This document shows positions 49,386 to 57,704 of a stretch of DNA of 64,000 nucleotides, one piece after another. Source of the stretch: Asticcacaulis sp. YBE204 (GTDB lineage Bacteria > Pseudomonadota > Alphaproteobacteria > Caulobacterales > Caulobacteraceae); assembly GCF_000495855.1 (NCBI RefSeq), contig NZ_AWGF01000013.1, positions 109,314 through 173,313 on the forward strand, written 5' to 3'. The position numbers were made by a program, and so were the translations under genes. Within the stretch, counting starts at the first letter, position 1. Every line of letters starts with the position of its first letter. The notes below the pieces were generated by a model. It did no database searches. It worked only from the letters and a program-made list of their open reading frames with translations, and was not told the DNA's origin.

Positions 49386-50303
49386 ATGCGCAGCGCGGCG
49401 TCTCAGGGTTACGGTCTGGCCTTTCTCGGCGCTCTGATGTGGGGCGTGTCCGGCACGGCCATGCAATACCTGTTCGAGACCAAGGGCGTCAGCGCCGAAT
49501 GGATGGTCACGGTGCGGATGCTGATTTCAGGCGCGGCGCTGCTGGCGATCTGTGCCGTGCGCTATCCACGCGCTGTGTGGGCGATCTGGCGTGATCAGGC
49601 CAATCTCAAGCGCCTGTTCGCCTTCGCCATGCTCGGTATGATCTCGGTGCAATATACCTATTTCGCCGCTATCCGGGAATCGAACGCCGCCACGGCGACC
49701 GTGCTGCAATATACCGGCCCGGTGATGATCGCCGCCTGGTATGCCTTCCGCGAAAAGCGTTTGCCCGGTCCGTTCGAAGCTTTGTCGATTGCGCTCGCGG
49801 TCGGCGGCACCTTCCTGTTGGTGACCCACGGCAATCCCGGCGGCCTGTCGATTTCGCCCGCCGCCCTGTTCTGGGGACTGGCCTCGGCGGTGGCCTTTGC
49901 CGTCTATTCGATCCAGCCGATTACCCTGATGCGCCATTATCCGGCCCCCGTGGTTCTGGGGTGGGCCATGCTGATCGGCGGCGTCGCGTTCAGTTTCATC
50001 CACGCCCCGTGGGACATGCGCGGCACGTGGGACGCCGGGACGCTCGGAGCCGCGTCCTTCGCCATTATCGGCGGCACCCTGATCGCGTTCCTCGCCTATA
50101 TTCAGGCGACCAAGCTGATCGGCGCGCGCACCGCCAGCCTGATGGCCAGCGCCGAGCCTTTGTCGGCCACCGTCATCGCCGTTCTGTGGCTGAACGTGCC
50201 GTTCGGCGTGTTCGATGTCATCGGCACGGCCTGCATCATCGCCACCATCCTGCTGCTGACCCTGCGAACCAAACCCGTGGCCATCGCCCAGCCGGCTGAA
50301 TAG
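49386..50303 (+). CDS. DMT-superfamily EamA transporter (Lrp-linked)
   Basis: 305-residue inner-membrane exporter with ten predicted helices in two EamA repeats. LGALMWGVSGTAMQYLFE at the start and AEPLSATVIAVLWLNVPFGVFDVIGTACI near the end are family hallmarks. Divergent from an Lrp/AsnC gene, which commonly senses the exported amino acid; this is inference. AAGGAACAGTC before ATG 49386 is a good ribosome-binding site. Confidence 0.88.
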   Translation: MRSAASQGYGLAFLGALMWGVSGTAMQYLFETKGVSAEWMVTVRMLISGAALLAICAVRYPRAVWAIWRDQANLKRLFAFAMLGMISVQYTYFAAIRESNAATATVLQYTGPVMIAAWYAFREKRLPGPFEALSIALAVGGTFLLVTHGNPGGLSISPAALFWGLASAVAFAVYSIQPITLMRHYPAPVVLGWAMLIGGVAFSFIHAPWDMRGTWDAGTLGAASFAIIGGTLIAFLAYIQATKLIGARTASLMASAEPLSATVIAVLWLNVPFGVFDVIGTACIIATILLLTLRTKPVAIAQPAE

Positions 50304-50340
50304 CTTGATTTCAGTCGGCGGCTTTGGCAAACACCCGCCC

Positions 50341-50952
50341 ATGCTGGCTGATATCATCGACTTTCTGGGCTCTGAGACCCCGCGCGCGTGGATCGACGCG
50401 GCGCTTATGCATCAGGACATCCTGCTGCTCGATCACAAGAACTGCGAGTACAAGGCCGCGTCGAACGCGCTCAACATCATGGCCAAGTACAATACGCACG
50501 AGACCCTGATGAACGCCATGTCGCGGCTGGCCCGCGAAGAGCTGGTCCATCATGAGCAGGTCATGAAGCTGATGAAGAAGCGCGGCGTTGAGTTGCGCCC
50601 TTTGACGCCGTCGCGCTATGCTATGGGCTTGCGGCGGATGGTTAGACGCAGCGAACCCGGCATGATGACCGATATCCTCATCGTCTCGGCCTTTATCGAG
50701 GCGCGCTCGTGCGAGCGCTTCGGGGCCCTGTGGCCGTATCTCGATGCCGAACTCGGCAAGTTCTACAAGGGCCTGCTCGACAGCGAAGGCCGCCATTTCA
50801 CCAACTATCTCAAGCTGGCGCATCTCTACGGCGACGCCGACGACATCGCCCGCCGCATCGAGGCCATCCGCCCGGTCGAACAGGCGCTCATCAGCGATCC
50901 CGATCCGGAGTTCCGCTTCCACAGCGGCACGCCCGCCCTTGCCGTAGCGTAA
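50341..50952 (+). CDS. miaE: tRNA-(ms2io6A)-hydroxylase
   Basis: Diiron, O2-dependent enzyme that hydroxylates the isopentenyl side chain of ms2i6A37 in tRNA. It is 203 residues from ATG 50341; an in-frame TTG at 50305 gives a longer product. Ligand motifs are visible: DHKNCEYKAASNA (first glutamate), REELVHHEQVMKLM (second pair), FIEARSCERF and EGRHFTNYLKLA. All match the ferritin-like fold. It is separated from the exporter gene by 37 bp and probably shares its transcript. Confidence 0.92.
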   Translation: MLADIIDFLGSETPRAWIDAALMHQDILLLDHKNCEYKAASNALNIMAKYNTHETLMNAMSRLAREELVHHEQVMKLMKKRGVELRPLTPSRYAMGLRRMVRRSEPGMMTDILIVSAFIEARSCERFGALWPYLDAELGKFYKGLLDSEGRHFTNYLKLAHLYGDADDIARRIEAIRPVEQALISDPDPEFRFHSGTPALAVA

Positions 50953-50992
50953 AACTCTGCGCATAGTCCTCTCAAAAATAAGAGGAAACACC

Positions 50993-51799
50993 ATGCGTAA
51001 ATCACTCCTTGTGGCGGGCTTCATCGCCCTCGCCGCCCTGCCGGTTGCCGCCGAGCGCGTGACCACACCCGTTTTCGAGACGGTCGCCCCGGTCGTGCCG
51101 AAAACCGTCAAACGCCCGGCCATCCTGATCCTGTCCAAGGCCAATGACTGGCGGCACGACAGCATGCCCGCCACCGCCAAAGCCGTCATCGACATCGCGA
51201 CCCGGCGCGGCTGGGCGGTCTATGAGACCAGCAATGCCGCTATCTTCAACGCGCAGGACATGAAACGTTTCAACGTGGTCGTCCTCAACCACTCGACGGG
51301 GGAGTTGTTCACGCCGGAACAGAAGGTCGTTTTTCAGACATGGCTCGAAAACGGCGGCCGCATCGTCGCCCTGCACGGCGCAGGCGGCACCAGCCGCCAT
51401 CCGTGGCCGTGGTACATCGACCATGTCATAGGGGCGGGTTTCGGGGGGCACCCGCAAATTCAGGACGGCGTCGTCCGCATCGAAGACCCGGCCCATCCGG
51501 CGATGAAAAAGCTACCGGTCAACTGGACGCGCAACGAAGAATGGTACAGCTTCGACCGAAATCCGCGCGGTCCCGGCGTCCATGTGCTGGCGACCGCCGA
51601 TGAGACGACCTACGACCCCGGTGACAAACGACGCATGGGCAAGGACCATCCGATCATCTGGACGAAATGCATAGGCAAGGGCGGCGTCTTCTTTACGGCC
51701 CTGGGGCACCAGATCACGGACTGGTCCGATCCGGTGTTTCTCACCCACATAGAAGGCGCGCTGGAATGGGCGAAGGATAAGAAGGCTAAGATGTGCTGA
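50993..51799 (+). CDS. ThuA-domain protein (GATase1-like), exported
   Basis: Signal peptide over about residues 1-20 (ALPVAAERV). The ThuA/trehalose-utilisation domain follows (about 40-262): RPAILILSKANDWRHDSMPAT, VVVLNHSTGELFTPEQK, GGRIVALHGAGGT, and WTKCIGKGGVFFTALGHQ with a histidine that is conserved in the fold. Often secreted in carbohydrate catabolism, but the biochemistry is unproven. The stop is directly adjacent to the stop of the convergent parE gene. AGAGGAAACACC before ATG is a strong site. Confidence 0.88.
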   Translation: MRKSLLVAGFIALAALPVAAERVTTPVFETVAPVVPKTVKRPAILILSKANDWRHDSMPATAKAVIDIATRRGWAVYETSNAAIFNAQDMKRFNVVVLNHSTGELFTPEQKVVFQTWLENGGRIVALHGAGGTSRHPWPWYIDHVIGAGFGGHPQIQDGVVRIEDPAHPAMKKLPVNWTRNEEWYSFDRNPRGPGVHVLATADETTYDPGDKRRMGKDHPIIWTKCIGKGGVFFTALGHQITDWSDPVFLTHIEGALEWAKDKKAKMC

Positions 51800-52099
51800 T
51801 CAGGTGTCTGGCAACAGTAACGCTTCATGATCCTGAGCGCTGTTGAGAATATGGATGACAACGATCTTATTGTCCTCGACGCGATAGAAGATGACATATC
51901 GCTTATAAGGCTTGCGCCGGATACCGGAGCGTTCGTATCTCGGCATAAGCGCAAAAGCATAGGGCGCTATGATCAATGCCTTGGCTGCGGTTACAAGTTC
52001 AGCGACGAACGTAATGGCGCGCGTCGGGTTATCTTCGGCTATATATTCGCCGATCGATCTCAAATCGTCGCGGGCCGCAGTAGCGAAAATCAGCCTCAT
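51800..52099 (-). CDS. parE: ParE/RelE-type toxin
   Basis: 99-residue toxin of the ParE/RelE superfamily; ParE members poison DNA gyrase. Landmarks RLIFATAARDDLRSIGEYIAEDNP and the C-terminal YVIFYRVEDNKIVVIHILNSAQDHEALL match the ParE fold. It overlaps the parD gene by 4 bp (ATGA), the canonical antitoxin-first order. Located in the block between rplA and rplJ. Confidence 0.9.
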   Translation of the reverse strand: MRLIFATAARDDLRSIGEYIAEDNPTRAITFVAELVTAAKALIIAPYAFALMPRYERSGIRRKPYKRYVIFYRVEDNKIVVIHILNSAQDHEALLLPDT

Positions 52100-52350
52100 G
52101 TACCGTATTTTGCCTTAAGCGACGCCGTCACCTCCCGCAGCACATCGTCAGCATCGTGTACCCTGCCCGCATCGGCATCGGCGATACCCCGCGCGATAGC
52201 GGCATCCAGAGCCGCCAGACGCTTTTCGCGTTCTTCGATGATACGCACACCTTCGCGCAGAACCTCGCTGCGTGAACTGTAGCGACCGGACGTGATCAGG
52301 TTGGTCACCACGTCTTCAAGATGGGGACCGAGATTGACGCTGCTGGGCAT
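52096..52350 (-). CDS. parD: ParD-type antitoxin
   Basis: 84 residues, ribbon-helix-helix DNA-binding N-terminus (NLGPHLEDVVTNLITSGRYSSRSEVLREGVRIIEEREKRLA) and a C-terminal tail that wraps the toxin. Similar to the CC2985/ParD-1 type of Caulobacter. GGAGGTGCCTC before ATG 52350 is a strong ribosome-binding site. An exact 15 bp palindrome lies just upstream as a candidate operator. Confidence 0.9.
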   Translation of the reverse strand: MPSSVNLGPHLEDVVTNLITSGRYSSRSEVLREGVRIIEEREKRLAALDAAIARGIADADAGRVHDADDVLREVTASLKAKYGT

Positions 52351-52366
52351 GAGGCACCTCCGGCCC

Positions 52367-52381
52367 TGATAATAATTATCA
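52367..52381 (-). promoter_or_regulatory. Candidate ParD operator
   Basis: TGATAATAATTATCA is a perfect 7 bp inverted repeat about a central A, 17 bp upstream of parD. Such AT-rich palindromes are typical binding sites for RHH antitoxins that autoregulate. Confidence 0.6.
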
Positions 52382-52397
52382 ACCCACCTTCCGGCAA

Positions 52398-52430
52398 CAA
52401 AAAAGCCGCTCCGTTGCCGGAGCGGCTTTA
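52398..52430 (-). terminator. Rho-independent terminator after rplA
   Basis: On the minus strand AAAGCCGCTCCG pairs with CGGAGCGGCTTT around GCAA, then TTTGTTG. It isolates rplKA from parDE and the following genes. Confidence 0.9.
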
Positions 52431-52452
52431 ATTTCGTCTATTGTCGCAAGAC

Positions 52453-53139
52453 TTAGACAGCCGACGAGGTGTCGACCTTCACGCCCGGACCCATGGTCGA
52501 GGACAGCGAGATCTTGCGGACATAGAGGCCCTTGGCACCCGACGGACGGGCCTTAACCAGAGCATCGACCAGCGCCTTGGCGTTGGCTTCCAGTTGTTCG
52601 ACCGTGAACGAGGTCTTGCCGATGCCGGCGTGAACGATACCGGCCTTTTCGACGCGGAACTCGACCGCACCGGACTTGGCGTCCTTGACGGCCTGAGCGA
52701 CGTTCGGGGTCACGGTGCCGACCTTCGGGTTCGGCATCAGGCCGCGCGGACCCAGCACCTTACCGAGGCGACCGACCAGAGCCATCATGTCCGGCGACGC
52801 GATGACGCGGTCAAAGTCCATGAAGCCGCCCTGGATCTTTTCGACCAGGTCTTCGGCACCGACGACTTCGGCACCCGCGGCCAGAGCCTCTTCGGCCTTC
52901 TTGTCCTTGGCGAACACGGCGACGCGGACGTCCTTGCCGGTGCCCGACGGCAGTTGAACGACGCCACGGACCTGCTGGTCGGCGTGACGCGGGTCAACGC
53001 CCAGATTGACGGCGATTTCGACGGATTCGTCGAACTTGGCCTTGGCGTTGGACTTCACCACGTTGAGGGCTTCGGTCAGGCCGTGCAGCTTTTCGCCTTC
53101 GACGTTCCAAGCCTTGATGCGCTTTGCAATTTTGGTCAT
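52453..53139 (-). CDS. rplA: 50S ribosomal protein L1
   Basis: 228-residue L1 stalk protein. Landmarks: [59 protein letters not shown] and [40 protein letters not shown], all family blocks. It is 11 bp from rplK and followed by a terminator. Confidence 0.97.
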   Translation of the reverse strand: MTKIAKRIKAWNVEGEKLHGLTEALNVVKSNAKAKFDESVEIAVNLGVDPRHADQQVRGVVQLPSGTGKDVRVAVFAKDKKAEEALAAGAEVVGAEDLVEKIQGGFMDFDRVIASPDMMALVGRLGKVLGPRGLMPNPKVGTVTPNVAQAVKDAKSGAVEFRVEKAGIVHAGIGKTSFTVEQLEANAKALVDALVKARPSGAKGLYVRKISLSSTMGPGVKVDTSSAV

Positions 53140-53150
53140 CAGATTTCCCC

Positions 53151-53579
53151 TTAGTCGACGATCTTCAGACCCATCGAACGGGCCGAGCCCTCGATGATCT
53201 TGGCGGCGGCGTCGATGTCGTGTGCCGAAAGGTCCTTCATCTTCTTTTCAGCGATGTCACGCAGTTGAGCCTGCGTGATCGAACCGGCCGAATCGCGGCC
53301 CGGCAGCTTCGAGCCGGACTTCAGGTTCAGCGCCTGCTTGATGAAGAAGGTCGCCGGCGGCGTCTTGGTGACGAAGGTGAACGACTTGTCCTGATAGACC
53401 GTGATGATGGTCGGGAGCGGCGTGCCTTTTTCGACGTTTTCAGTACGGGCGTTGAATTCCTTACAGAAACCCATGATGTTGACGCCGCGCTGACCCAGAG
53501 CCGGGCCGATGGGGGGCGAAGGCGTGGCAGAGCCGGCCTTCACCTGGAGCTTGATGTAGCCCAGGATTTTCTTAGCCAT
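53151..53579 (-). CDS. rplK: 50S ribosomal protein L11
   Basis: 142 residues from ATG 53579 (GGAGATATCCA upstream). Landmarks: [47 protein letters not shown] and [35 protein letters not shown]. The long in-frame extension upstream to 53942 runs through the MITE-like element and the epimerase 3' end and is not a real part of the gene. It forms an operon with rplA. Confidence 0.97.
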   Translation of the reverse strand: MAKKILGYIKLQVKAGSATPSPPIGPALGQRGVNIMGFCKEFNARTENVEKGTPLPTIITVYQDKSFTFVTKTPPATFFIKQALNLKSGSKLPGRDSAGSITQAQLRDIAEKKMKDLSAHDIDAAAKIIEGSARSMGLKIVD

Positions 53580-53678
53580 TGGATATCTCCATAAAGTCCC
53601 GGTATTTTGGGACGTTGTGAGCCGTGGTCTGGGTCGCCCCTCCCACGGATTTGACTTCACTGTGAGTGAAGAGCGGGC

Positions 53679-53707
53679 GCTATAGACGATAAGGGTAAAG
53701 AGCGCAA
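53679..53707 (-). promoter_or_regulatory. Putative rplKA promoter
   Basis: Minus-strand TTGCGC (53702-53707), a 17 bp spacer and TATAGC (53679-53684), about 100 bp upstream of rplK. It lies 18 bp downstream of the MITE-like element, so the element did not disrupt it. Confidence 0.45.
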
Positions 53708-53725
53708 GGGGGATCGGTCTTATTC

Positions 53726-53898
53726 TTATACCTCCCCGCTGGCGGGGAGAGTGGCATCGCAGAGCGATGACGGGTGGGGTGGGCCTACCAAGCGATCCAG
53801 CGACTATACTCGTTGAGATTAAAGGCACCCCACCACCACATCTCACCGACTTCGTCGGTTCGTGCGGCCCCCCCGCACTGAAGTGCAGGGAGGTATAA
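53726..53898. mobile_element. MITE-like element, 173 bp with 11 bp terminal inverted repeats
   Basis: Perfect terminal inverted repeats TTATACCTCCC (53726-53736) and GGGAGGTATAA (53888-53898). The interior has several hairpins (CCCCGCTGGCGGGG at about 53734-53747; GATGACGGGTGGGG; CACCGACTTCGTCGG). Non-coding. It ends one base before the stop codon of the epimerase gene. Similar CTCCCC...GATGACGGGTGGGG repeats are, as I recall, common in proteobacteria, but no database was searched. Confidence 0.75.
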
Positions 53899-54882
53899 TT
53901 AACTCTCCACTGGAAACAGGCCGTCGGCATAGGCTTCGTCATGATAGCCCTTGATGCCGACCTGACGCGCCAGAGGGCTAACAGGGTCTTCGCCGCGCCT
54001 CAAACCGTCGATCAGTGACGCAAAGTCGTGCTTCGGCGCCCAGCCCAGATCGCGGCGCGCGCGGGCGTTGACATAGACCCGGTCCAGCCGCTCCGGCATC
54101 CGCCAACCGCGCGCTGCGAAAACATCCTCATAATCGACATAGCTGCGCACCACATCGGGCACGTGTTCGCGCAAGGCCGCAAGGTCCGACGGCTGAAACG
54201 GCGTCGTAGCGCTGATGATATATTTGCCGAAGCCGATATCGCCTGCCCGCTCGATCGCCAGCAGATGCGCGCTGACCGCGTCCTCGATATCGACGCGGCG
54301 ATAGAGATATTCGACCACCTTGAGGTTCGTATCGTCGAAAGCCTCGCGCGCCGCCTTCGAGTCATCGGGTTCCGGAAAGAAGCGCGAGGTACGCAGGACG
54401 ATGCACGGTACCCTGTGATTGCGATGGAACAACTGACACAGGTCTTCGGCAGCGGTCTTGGTCACCCCGTAGATGTTCTTCGGCGCAGGTACGACGTCCT
54501 CCGTGATCCACGCCGCAGGCTCGCCCGGTGGCGGCACCAGCGCGTCACCGAAGACGCTGGTCGTCGAGGTAAAGACGAACGCCCTCACCTTTCGCGCCGC
54601 CGCTTCCTCCAGCAGGTTCAGCGTGCCGGTGATATTGGTATCGATGAAGTCCTGACGGCTGTGGGTCGCCACATGCGGCTTGTGCAGGGTCGCCGTATGC
54701 AGCACCGCCTCGACACCCTCCATGCAGCGCGCAACGAACGCCCGGTCGGCAATCGAGCCGACATGGTCTGTAAAGGGCGACGGCAGGATATCGACACCGC
54801 CGACATCGTCGCCGCGCGCCCGAAGCGTCCGCATCAGCGCCTCGCCCAGATGTCCCGAACTGCCGGTCACCAGAATTTTCAT
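53899..54882 (-). CDS. NAD-dependent epimerase/dehydratase (extended SDR)
   Basis: 327 residues from ATG 54882. NAD-binding GxxGxx[12 protein letters not shown] (residues 6-17). The active-site pair is likely in [11 protein letters not shown] (Tyr-x3-Lys). Rossmann-fold sugar-nucleotide family, but the short substrate domain does not point to one sugar. A longer reading from 54912 adds ten residues without a start signal. It lies between nusG and rplK on the same strand. Confidence 0.85.
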   Translation of the reverse strand: MKILVTGSSGHLGEALMRTLRARGDDVGGVDILPSPFTDHVGSIADRAFVARCMEGVEAVLHTATLHKPHVATHSRQDFIDTNITGTLNLLEEAAARKVRAFVFTSTTSVFGDALVPPPGEPAAWITEDVVPAPKNIYGVTKTAAEDLCQLFHRNHRVPCIVLRTSRFFPEPDDSKAAREAFDDTNLKVVEYLYRRVDIEDAVSAHLLAIERAGDIGFGKYIISATTPFQPSDLAALREHVPDVVRSYVDYEDVFAARGWRMPERLDRVYVNARARRDLGWAPKHDFASLIDGLRRGEDPVSPLARQVGIKGYHDEAYADGLFPVES

Positions 54883-54939
54883 GTGCGCCTCCAACCTGTG
54901 AAGGCAAAGCAAACTTCCGATCGGCTTTCAACGCATATA

Positions 54940-55296
54940 TTATTCGCGGCTCCATCCGACGCCATACCGGTTAACCGCATCGCCGTCACTTAACGGTGCG
55001 TGTTCGTACTGCCCATAACCGGACACGGATGAAAAGCTGAAAAACAGGTCGCGGATTTCATCGTAAGAGAGGTTCAGGTTTCCATCCGAAGCTTCGAGGA
55101 AATCGGTTTCCGTCAGAAACACCGCGCGCGCCAGATCCTGATAACCGTCCGTCATTTTCAGGGCGTTCAGAACGGATTCGACCTGTCCTGGGGTGTAAAA
55201 CTCGGACTTCCCCCACCCCTTGCGCAAGGCGGCGGGCACATAGCGGGCGTATCGGCGTACCGCGCGGCGCAATCTGAAACGTTCAAACCATCCCAT
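54940..55296 (-). CDS. Hypothetical protein, 118 aa (possibly DUF6559)
   Basis: Start ATG 55296 with CCGGAGG six bases upstream. The basic N-terminus WFERFRLRRAVRRYARYVPAAL is followed by KSEFYTPGQVESVLNALKM, which matches, as I recall, an uncharacterised small family present in several proteobacteria. No signal or membrane segment. It probably shares the nusG transcript, although a terminator lies between. Confidence 0.7.
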   Translation of the reverse strand: MGWFERFRLRRAVRRYARYVPAALRKGWGKSEFYTPGQVESVLNALKMTDGYQDLARAVFLTETDFLEASDGNLNLSYDEIRDLFFSFSSVSGYGQYEHAPLSDGDAVNRYGVGWSRE

Positions 55297-55331
55297 GATC
55301 ATCCTCCGGTCGTATCTTAGCACAGAACGCC

Positions 55332-55371
55332 CAAAAAAAGAAAACCCCGCGCAGGGTCTGCACGGGGCTCC
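55332..55371 (-). terminator. Rho-independent terminator after nusG
   Basis: On the minus strand AGCCCCGTGCAG pairs with CTGCGCGGGGTT around ACC, followed by a TTC and a run of T. It lies about 20 bp past the nusG stop. Confidence 0.85.
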
Positions 55372-55393
55372 AAATTCCAGATTGGAACGGCGC

Positions 55394-55963
55394 TTAGACC
55401 GTCTTTTCGACCTGCGAGAACTCCAGATCGACCGGGGTGGCGCGACCGAAGATCGACACCGACACCTTGAGGCGGGCATGATCCTGATCGACGCTTTCGA
55501 CCACACCGTCGAACGAAGCGAACGGGCCGTCGGTTACCTTGATCTTCTCGCCGATGTCGAACGACAGGACGACCTTGGGCTTTTCAGCGGCCACTTCGAC
55601 GTTACCGACGATGCGCTGGACTTCTTTTTCGCTGACCGGCACGGGCTTCAGGCCCGAACCGAGGAAGCCGGTGACCTTGGGCGTGTTCTTGACGAGGTGA
55701 TAGGCTTCGTCGGTCATTTCCATCTTCACCAGCACGTAGCCGGGGAAAAACTTGCGTTCCGAGTTGAATTTGCGGCCGCGGCGGATTTCGACGACGTCTT
55801 CGGTGGGCACGAGGATTTCGGAGAACTTGTCCTCAAGGCCCTGCGACTTCGCCTGATCGCGCAGGGATTCGGCCACCTTCTTCTCGAAGTTGGAATAGGC
55901 GTGGACGATGTACCACTTATGGCGGGGATTGGGAGCCAGAGCAGCTTCGAGAGTTTCGGCCAT
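55394..55963 (-). CDS. nusG: Transcription termination/antitermination protein NusG
   Basis: 189 residues. N-terminal NGN domain (KWYIVHAYSNFEKKVAESLRDQA at about 16-38) and C-terminal KOW domain (KIKVTDGPFASFDGVVESVDQDHARLKVSVSIFGRATPVDLEF at about 140-180). Binds RNA polymerase and Rho. It starts 5 bp after secE and is followed by a terminator. Confidence 0.97.
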   Translation of the reverse strand: MAETLEAALAPNPRHKWYIVHAYSNFEKKVAESLRDQAKSQGLEDKFSEILVPTEDVVEIRRGRKFNSERKFFPGYVLVKMEMTDEAYHLVKNTPKVTGFLGSGLKPVPVSEKEVQRIVGNVEVAAEKPKVVLSFDIGEKIKVTDGPFASFDGVVESVDQDHARLKVSVSIFGRATPVDLEFSQVEKTV

Positions 55964-55968
55964 ATTGA

Positions 55969-56271
55969 TTAGCGTCCGATATTGATAAGGAAGTTGACCA
56001 CGAATCCGAGGCCACCGTCGATTATATAGAAGAACACGCAGGCTACCAACACCATGATCAGCACCATGACGGTCGTGATCCAGGTTTCCTTGCGCGAAGT
56101 CCAGGTGATCTTGCGCGCTTCCTGACGCACTTCCTGGATGAACTTGGCGGGGCTGGTGCGCTTCTTCGGGGTGACGGTGTCCGTACCGGCGGTACGCGCC
56201 GTGGTCACGGGCGCGACGCTGACCTTGCGCGCGCTGTCTGCCGTGGTGGTCGAAGTCGGCTTTTTCGCCAT
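55969..56271 (-). CDS. secE: Preprotein translocase subunit SecE
   Basis: 100 residues from ATG 56271. A low-complexity N-terminus rich in Thr/Lys is followed by KFIQEVRQEARKITWTSRKETW, the conserved cytosolic amphipathic helix, and one transmembrane helix (about residues 70-92). This is the short alphaproteobacterial SecE. The long in-frame extension to 56487 overlaps tRNA-Trp and is not coding. Confidence 0.93.
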   Translation of the reverse strand: MAKKPTSTTTADSARKVSVAPVTTARTAGTDTVTPKKRTSPAKFIQEVRQEARKITWTSRKETWITTVMVLIMVLVACVFFYIIDGGLGFVVNFLINIGR

Positions 56272-56390
56272 GGGTTGCGGTTCCAGAACAGTTGTTTGAA
56301 CAACAGAAATGAGGCCGGAAACGCGAATTTCAAGCCTCACTTCGAAAGTGAAGGTCCCGGCTTTGCAGAAAAAACGGAAACCTGAAAAAA

Positions 56391-56466
56391 TGGCAGGGGC
56401 AGAGGGACTCGAACCCACGACTTCCGGTTTTGGAGACCGGCGCTCTACCAGCTGAGCTATACCCCT
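56391..56466 (-). tRNA. trnW: tRNA-Trp (CCA)
   Basis: 76 nt cloverleaf on the minus strand. Acceptor stem AGGGGTA pairs with TGCCCCT, D-arm GCTCAGCTGGTAGAGC, anticodon loop CTCCAAA with anticodon CCA, T-arm with GGTTCGAGTCC, and genomic CCA at the 3' end. It lies 120 bp upstream of secE, the common Trp-secE-nusG order. Confidence 0.96.
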
Positions 56467-56588
56467 ATCGGTCTTAGGCGATGGCAAACGCCGCGCACAA
56501 ATCCCTGAGAGGGCAGCCGTTTATCAGTGGTTCCGCCCAAGGGCAAGCCACGGCTGCGTAAAATCCACCGAAAAAACGGCAGGTAAAC

Positions 56589-56625
56589 CAAAAAAGAGCG
56601 CAGCCACAGGAGCGTGACTGCGCTT
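56589..56625 (-). terminator. Rho-independent terminator after the head-GIN gene
   Basis: On the minus strand GCGCAGTCACG pairs with TGTGGCTGCGC around CTCC, followed by TCTTTTTTGG. The rest of the 293 bp interval 56467-56759 shows no gene. Confidence 0.78.
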
Positions 56626-56759
56626 TCAAGGTTTGGAGAACCAGAGAAATGCAGGATCACAATGGATCAGGCCGTTTCCTGGATCGCCGCCGGGACGTGA
56701 TGAACCGGCGGAGATAGCGATGTCACGTTCCTTGTAGGAATTTACCGCGACAAAAAATG

Positions 56760-57584
56760 TCAGTTACCGATATGGACGTTGCCCGACCCCATAACGCTCT
56801 TGGAGACCTTGCCGGTGACCTTGCGAATCGTCACGTCGCCGGCGCCGACGACCGACAGTTCCACGTCCTGCGCCTCGCCGTTGAAGCGCACATTGCCCGA
56901 ACCAGCGATGCTGACCTCGACCTTGGGCGCAAACCCCTTGTCCAGCCGCACATCGCCCGAACCGCCGATGGCGATTTCGACGGGCCCACGCACTTCGGCG
57001 ACATTGATCGAACCCGATCCGCCAATGGCACCTTCCAGCTTACCGACGCGATTGGCATAGACGTCGCCCGAACCGCCGACGGCGATTTCCGCCTCGCCCA
57101 GATTGCGCGCCCGCACCGTGCCGGAACCGCCGATGCTCAGTTCGGCCTTTTGTTCGACGTCGTCCACGGTCCAGTCGCCGCAACCGCCCAAAGCAAACTC
57201 CAGCGAGCGCGTGGCGCCGATCCGGCCATAGACCGCCCCGCCGGCCGATACCTTGGCGTCGCGCGGCACGCGGATATGGATGACCGGCAGATCGCCCTGA
57301 GCGATCGTGCCTTTGCCGGTGATGCGAGCATTGGGGCCGCTGCAATGGACGCTCTTGCCCAGCTGGCCGTTGGCGATCAGACGGTCGCCGCGCGTCGCGA
57401 TCAGGATTTTCGGCAGGGTGGATTTGCCGTAGGCCACGGTCAGCTTGACGTCGCTACGGTCTTCCGGCGTAACGATGACGCGGGCAGCGACGTTCTTGAG
57501 TTCGACTTCGGTGGCGGCGTGGGCCTGCGCGGCAATAGTGCCCAGCGCGGATACGGCAACGCCCGCCAGTACGGATTTGATCAT
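56760..57584 (-). CDS. Exported head-GIN-domain (DUF2807) adhesin-like protein
   Basis: 274 residues with signal peptide over about 1-23 (QAHAATEV). From about residue 120 the protein is a beta-solenoid-like series of short repeats with the motif GGSGDV or GGSGTV (about every 20 residues), as in the DUF2807 auto-transporter adhesin head domain. One pair of cysteines (HCSGPNARITG and GGCGDW). No autotransporter domain is present, so it is a soluble envelope or secreted protein. Role unknown. Confidence 0.85.
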   Translation of the reverse strand: MIKSVLAGVAVSALGTIAAQAHAATEVELKNVAARVIVTPEDRSDVKLTVAYGKSTLPKILIATRGDRLIANGQLGKSVHCSGPNARITGKGTIAQGDLPVIHIRVPRDAKVSAGGAVYGRIGATRSLEFALGGCGDWTVDDVEQKAELSIGGSGTVRARNLGEAEIAVGGSGDVYANRVGKLEGAIGGSGSINVAEVRGPVEIAIGGSGDVRLDKGFAPKVEVSIAGSGNVRFNGEAQDVELSVVGAGDVTIRKVTGKVSKSVMGSGNVHIGN

Positions 57585-57704
57585 TTCGTTAGTCCCCTAA
57601 ATGGATCTGATGAAACGATTTTGCCGCACGGCGAGCGTCGGTGACAACTTAATTAGCTGTCATGAAGCACTTGTAATGTAACAGGAGTTCGCAAGATGAC
57701 GATT

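Noticed and set aside
53580..53942. Extended N-terminus of L11 running through the MITE-like element
   Set aside because: The frame is open by chance. The true start at 53579 has a ribosome-binding site and the conserved L11 N-terminus.
56272..56487. Extended N-terminus of SecE covering tRNA-Trp
   Set aside because: The cloverleaf is complete and conserved. The ATG at 56271 gives the standard short SecE.
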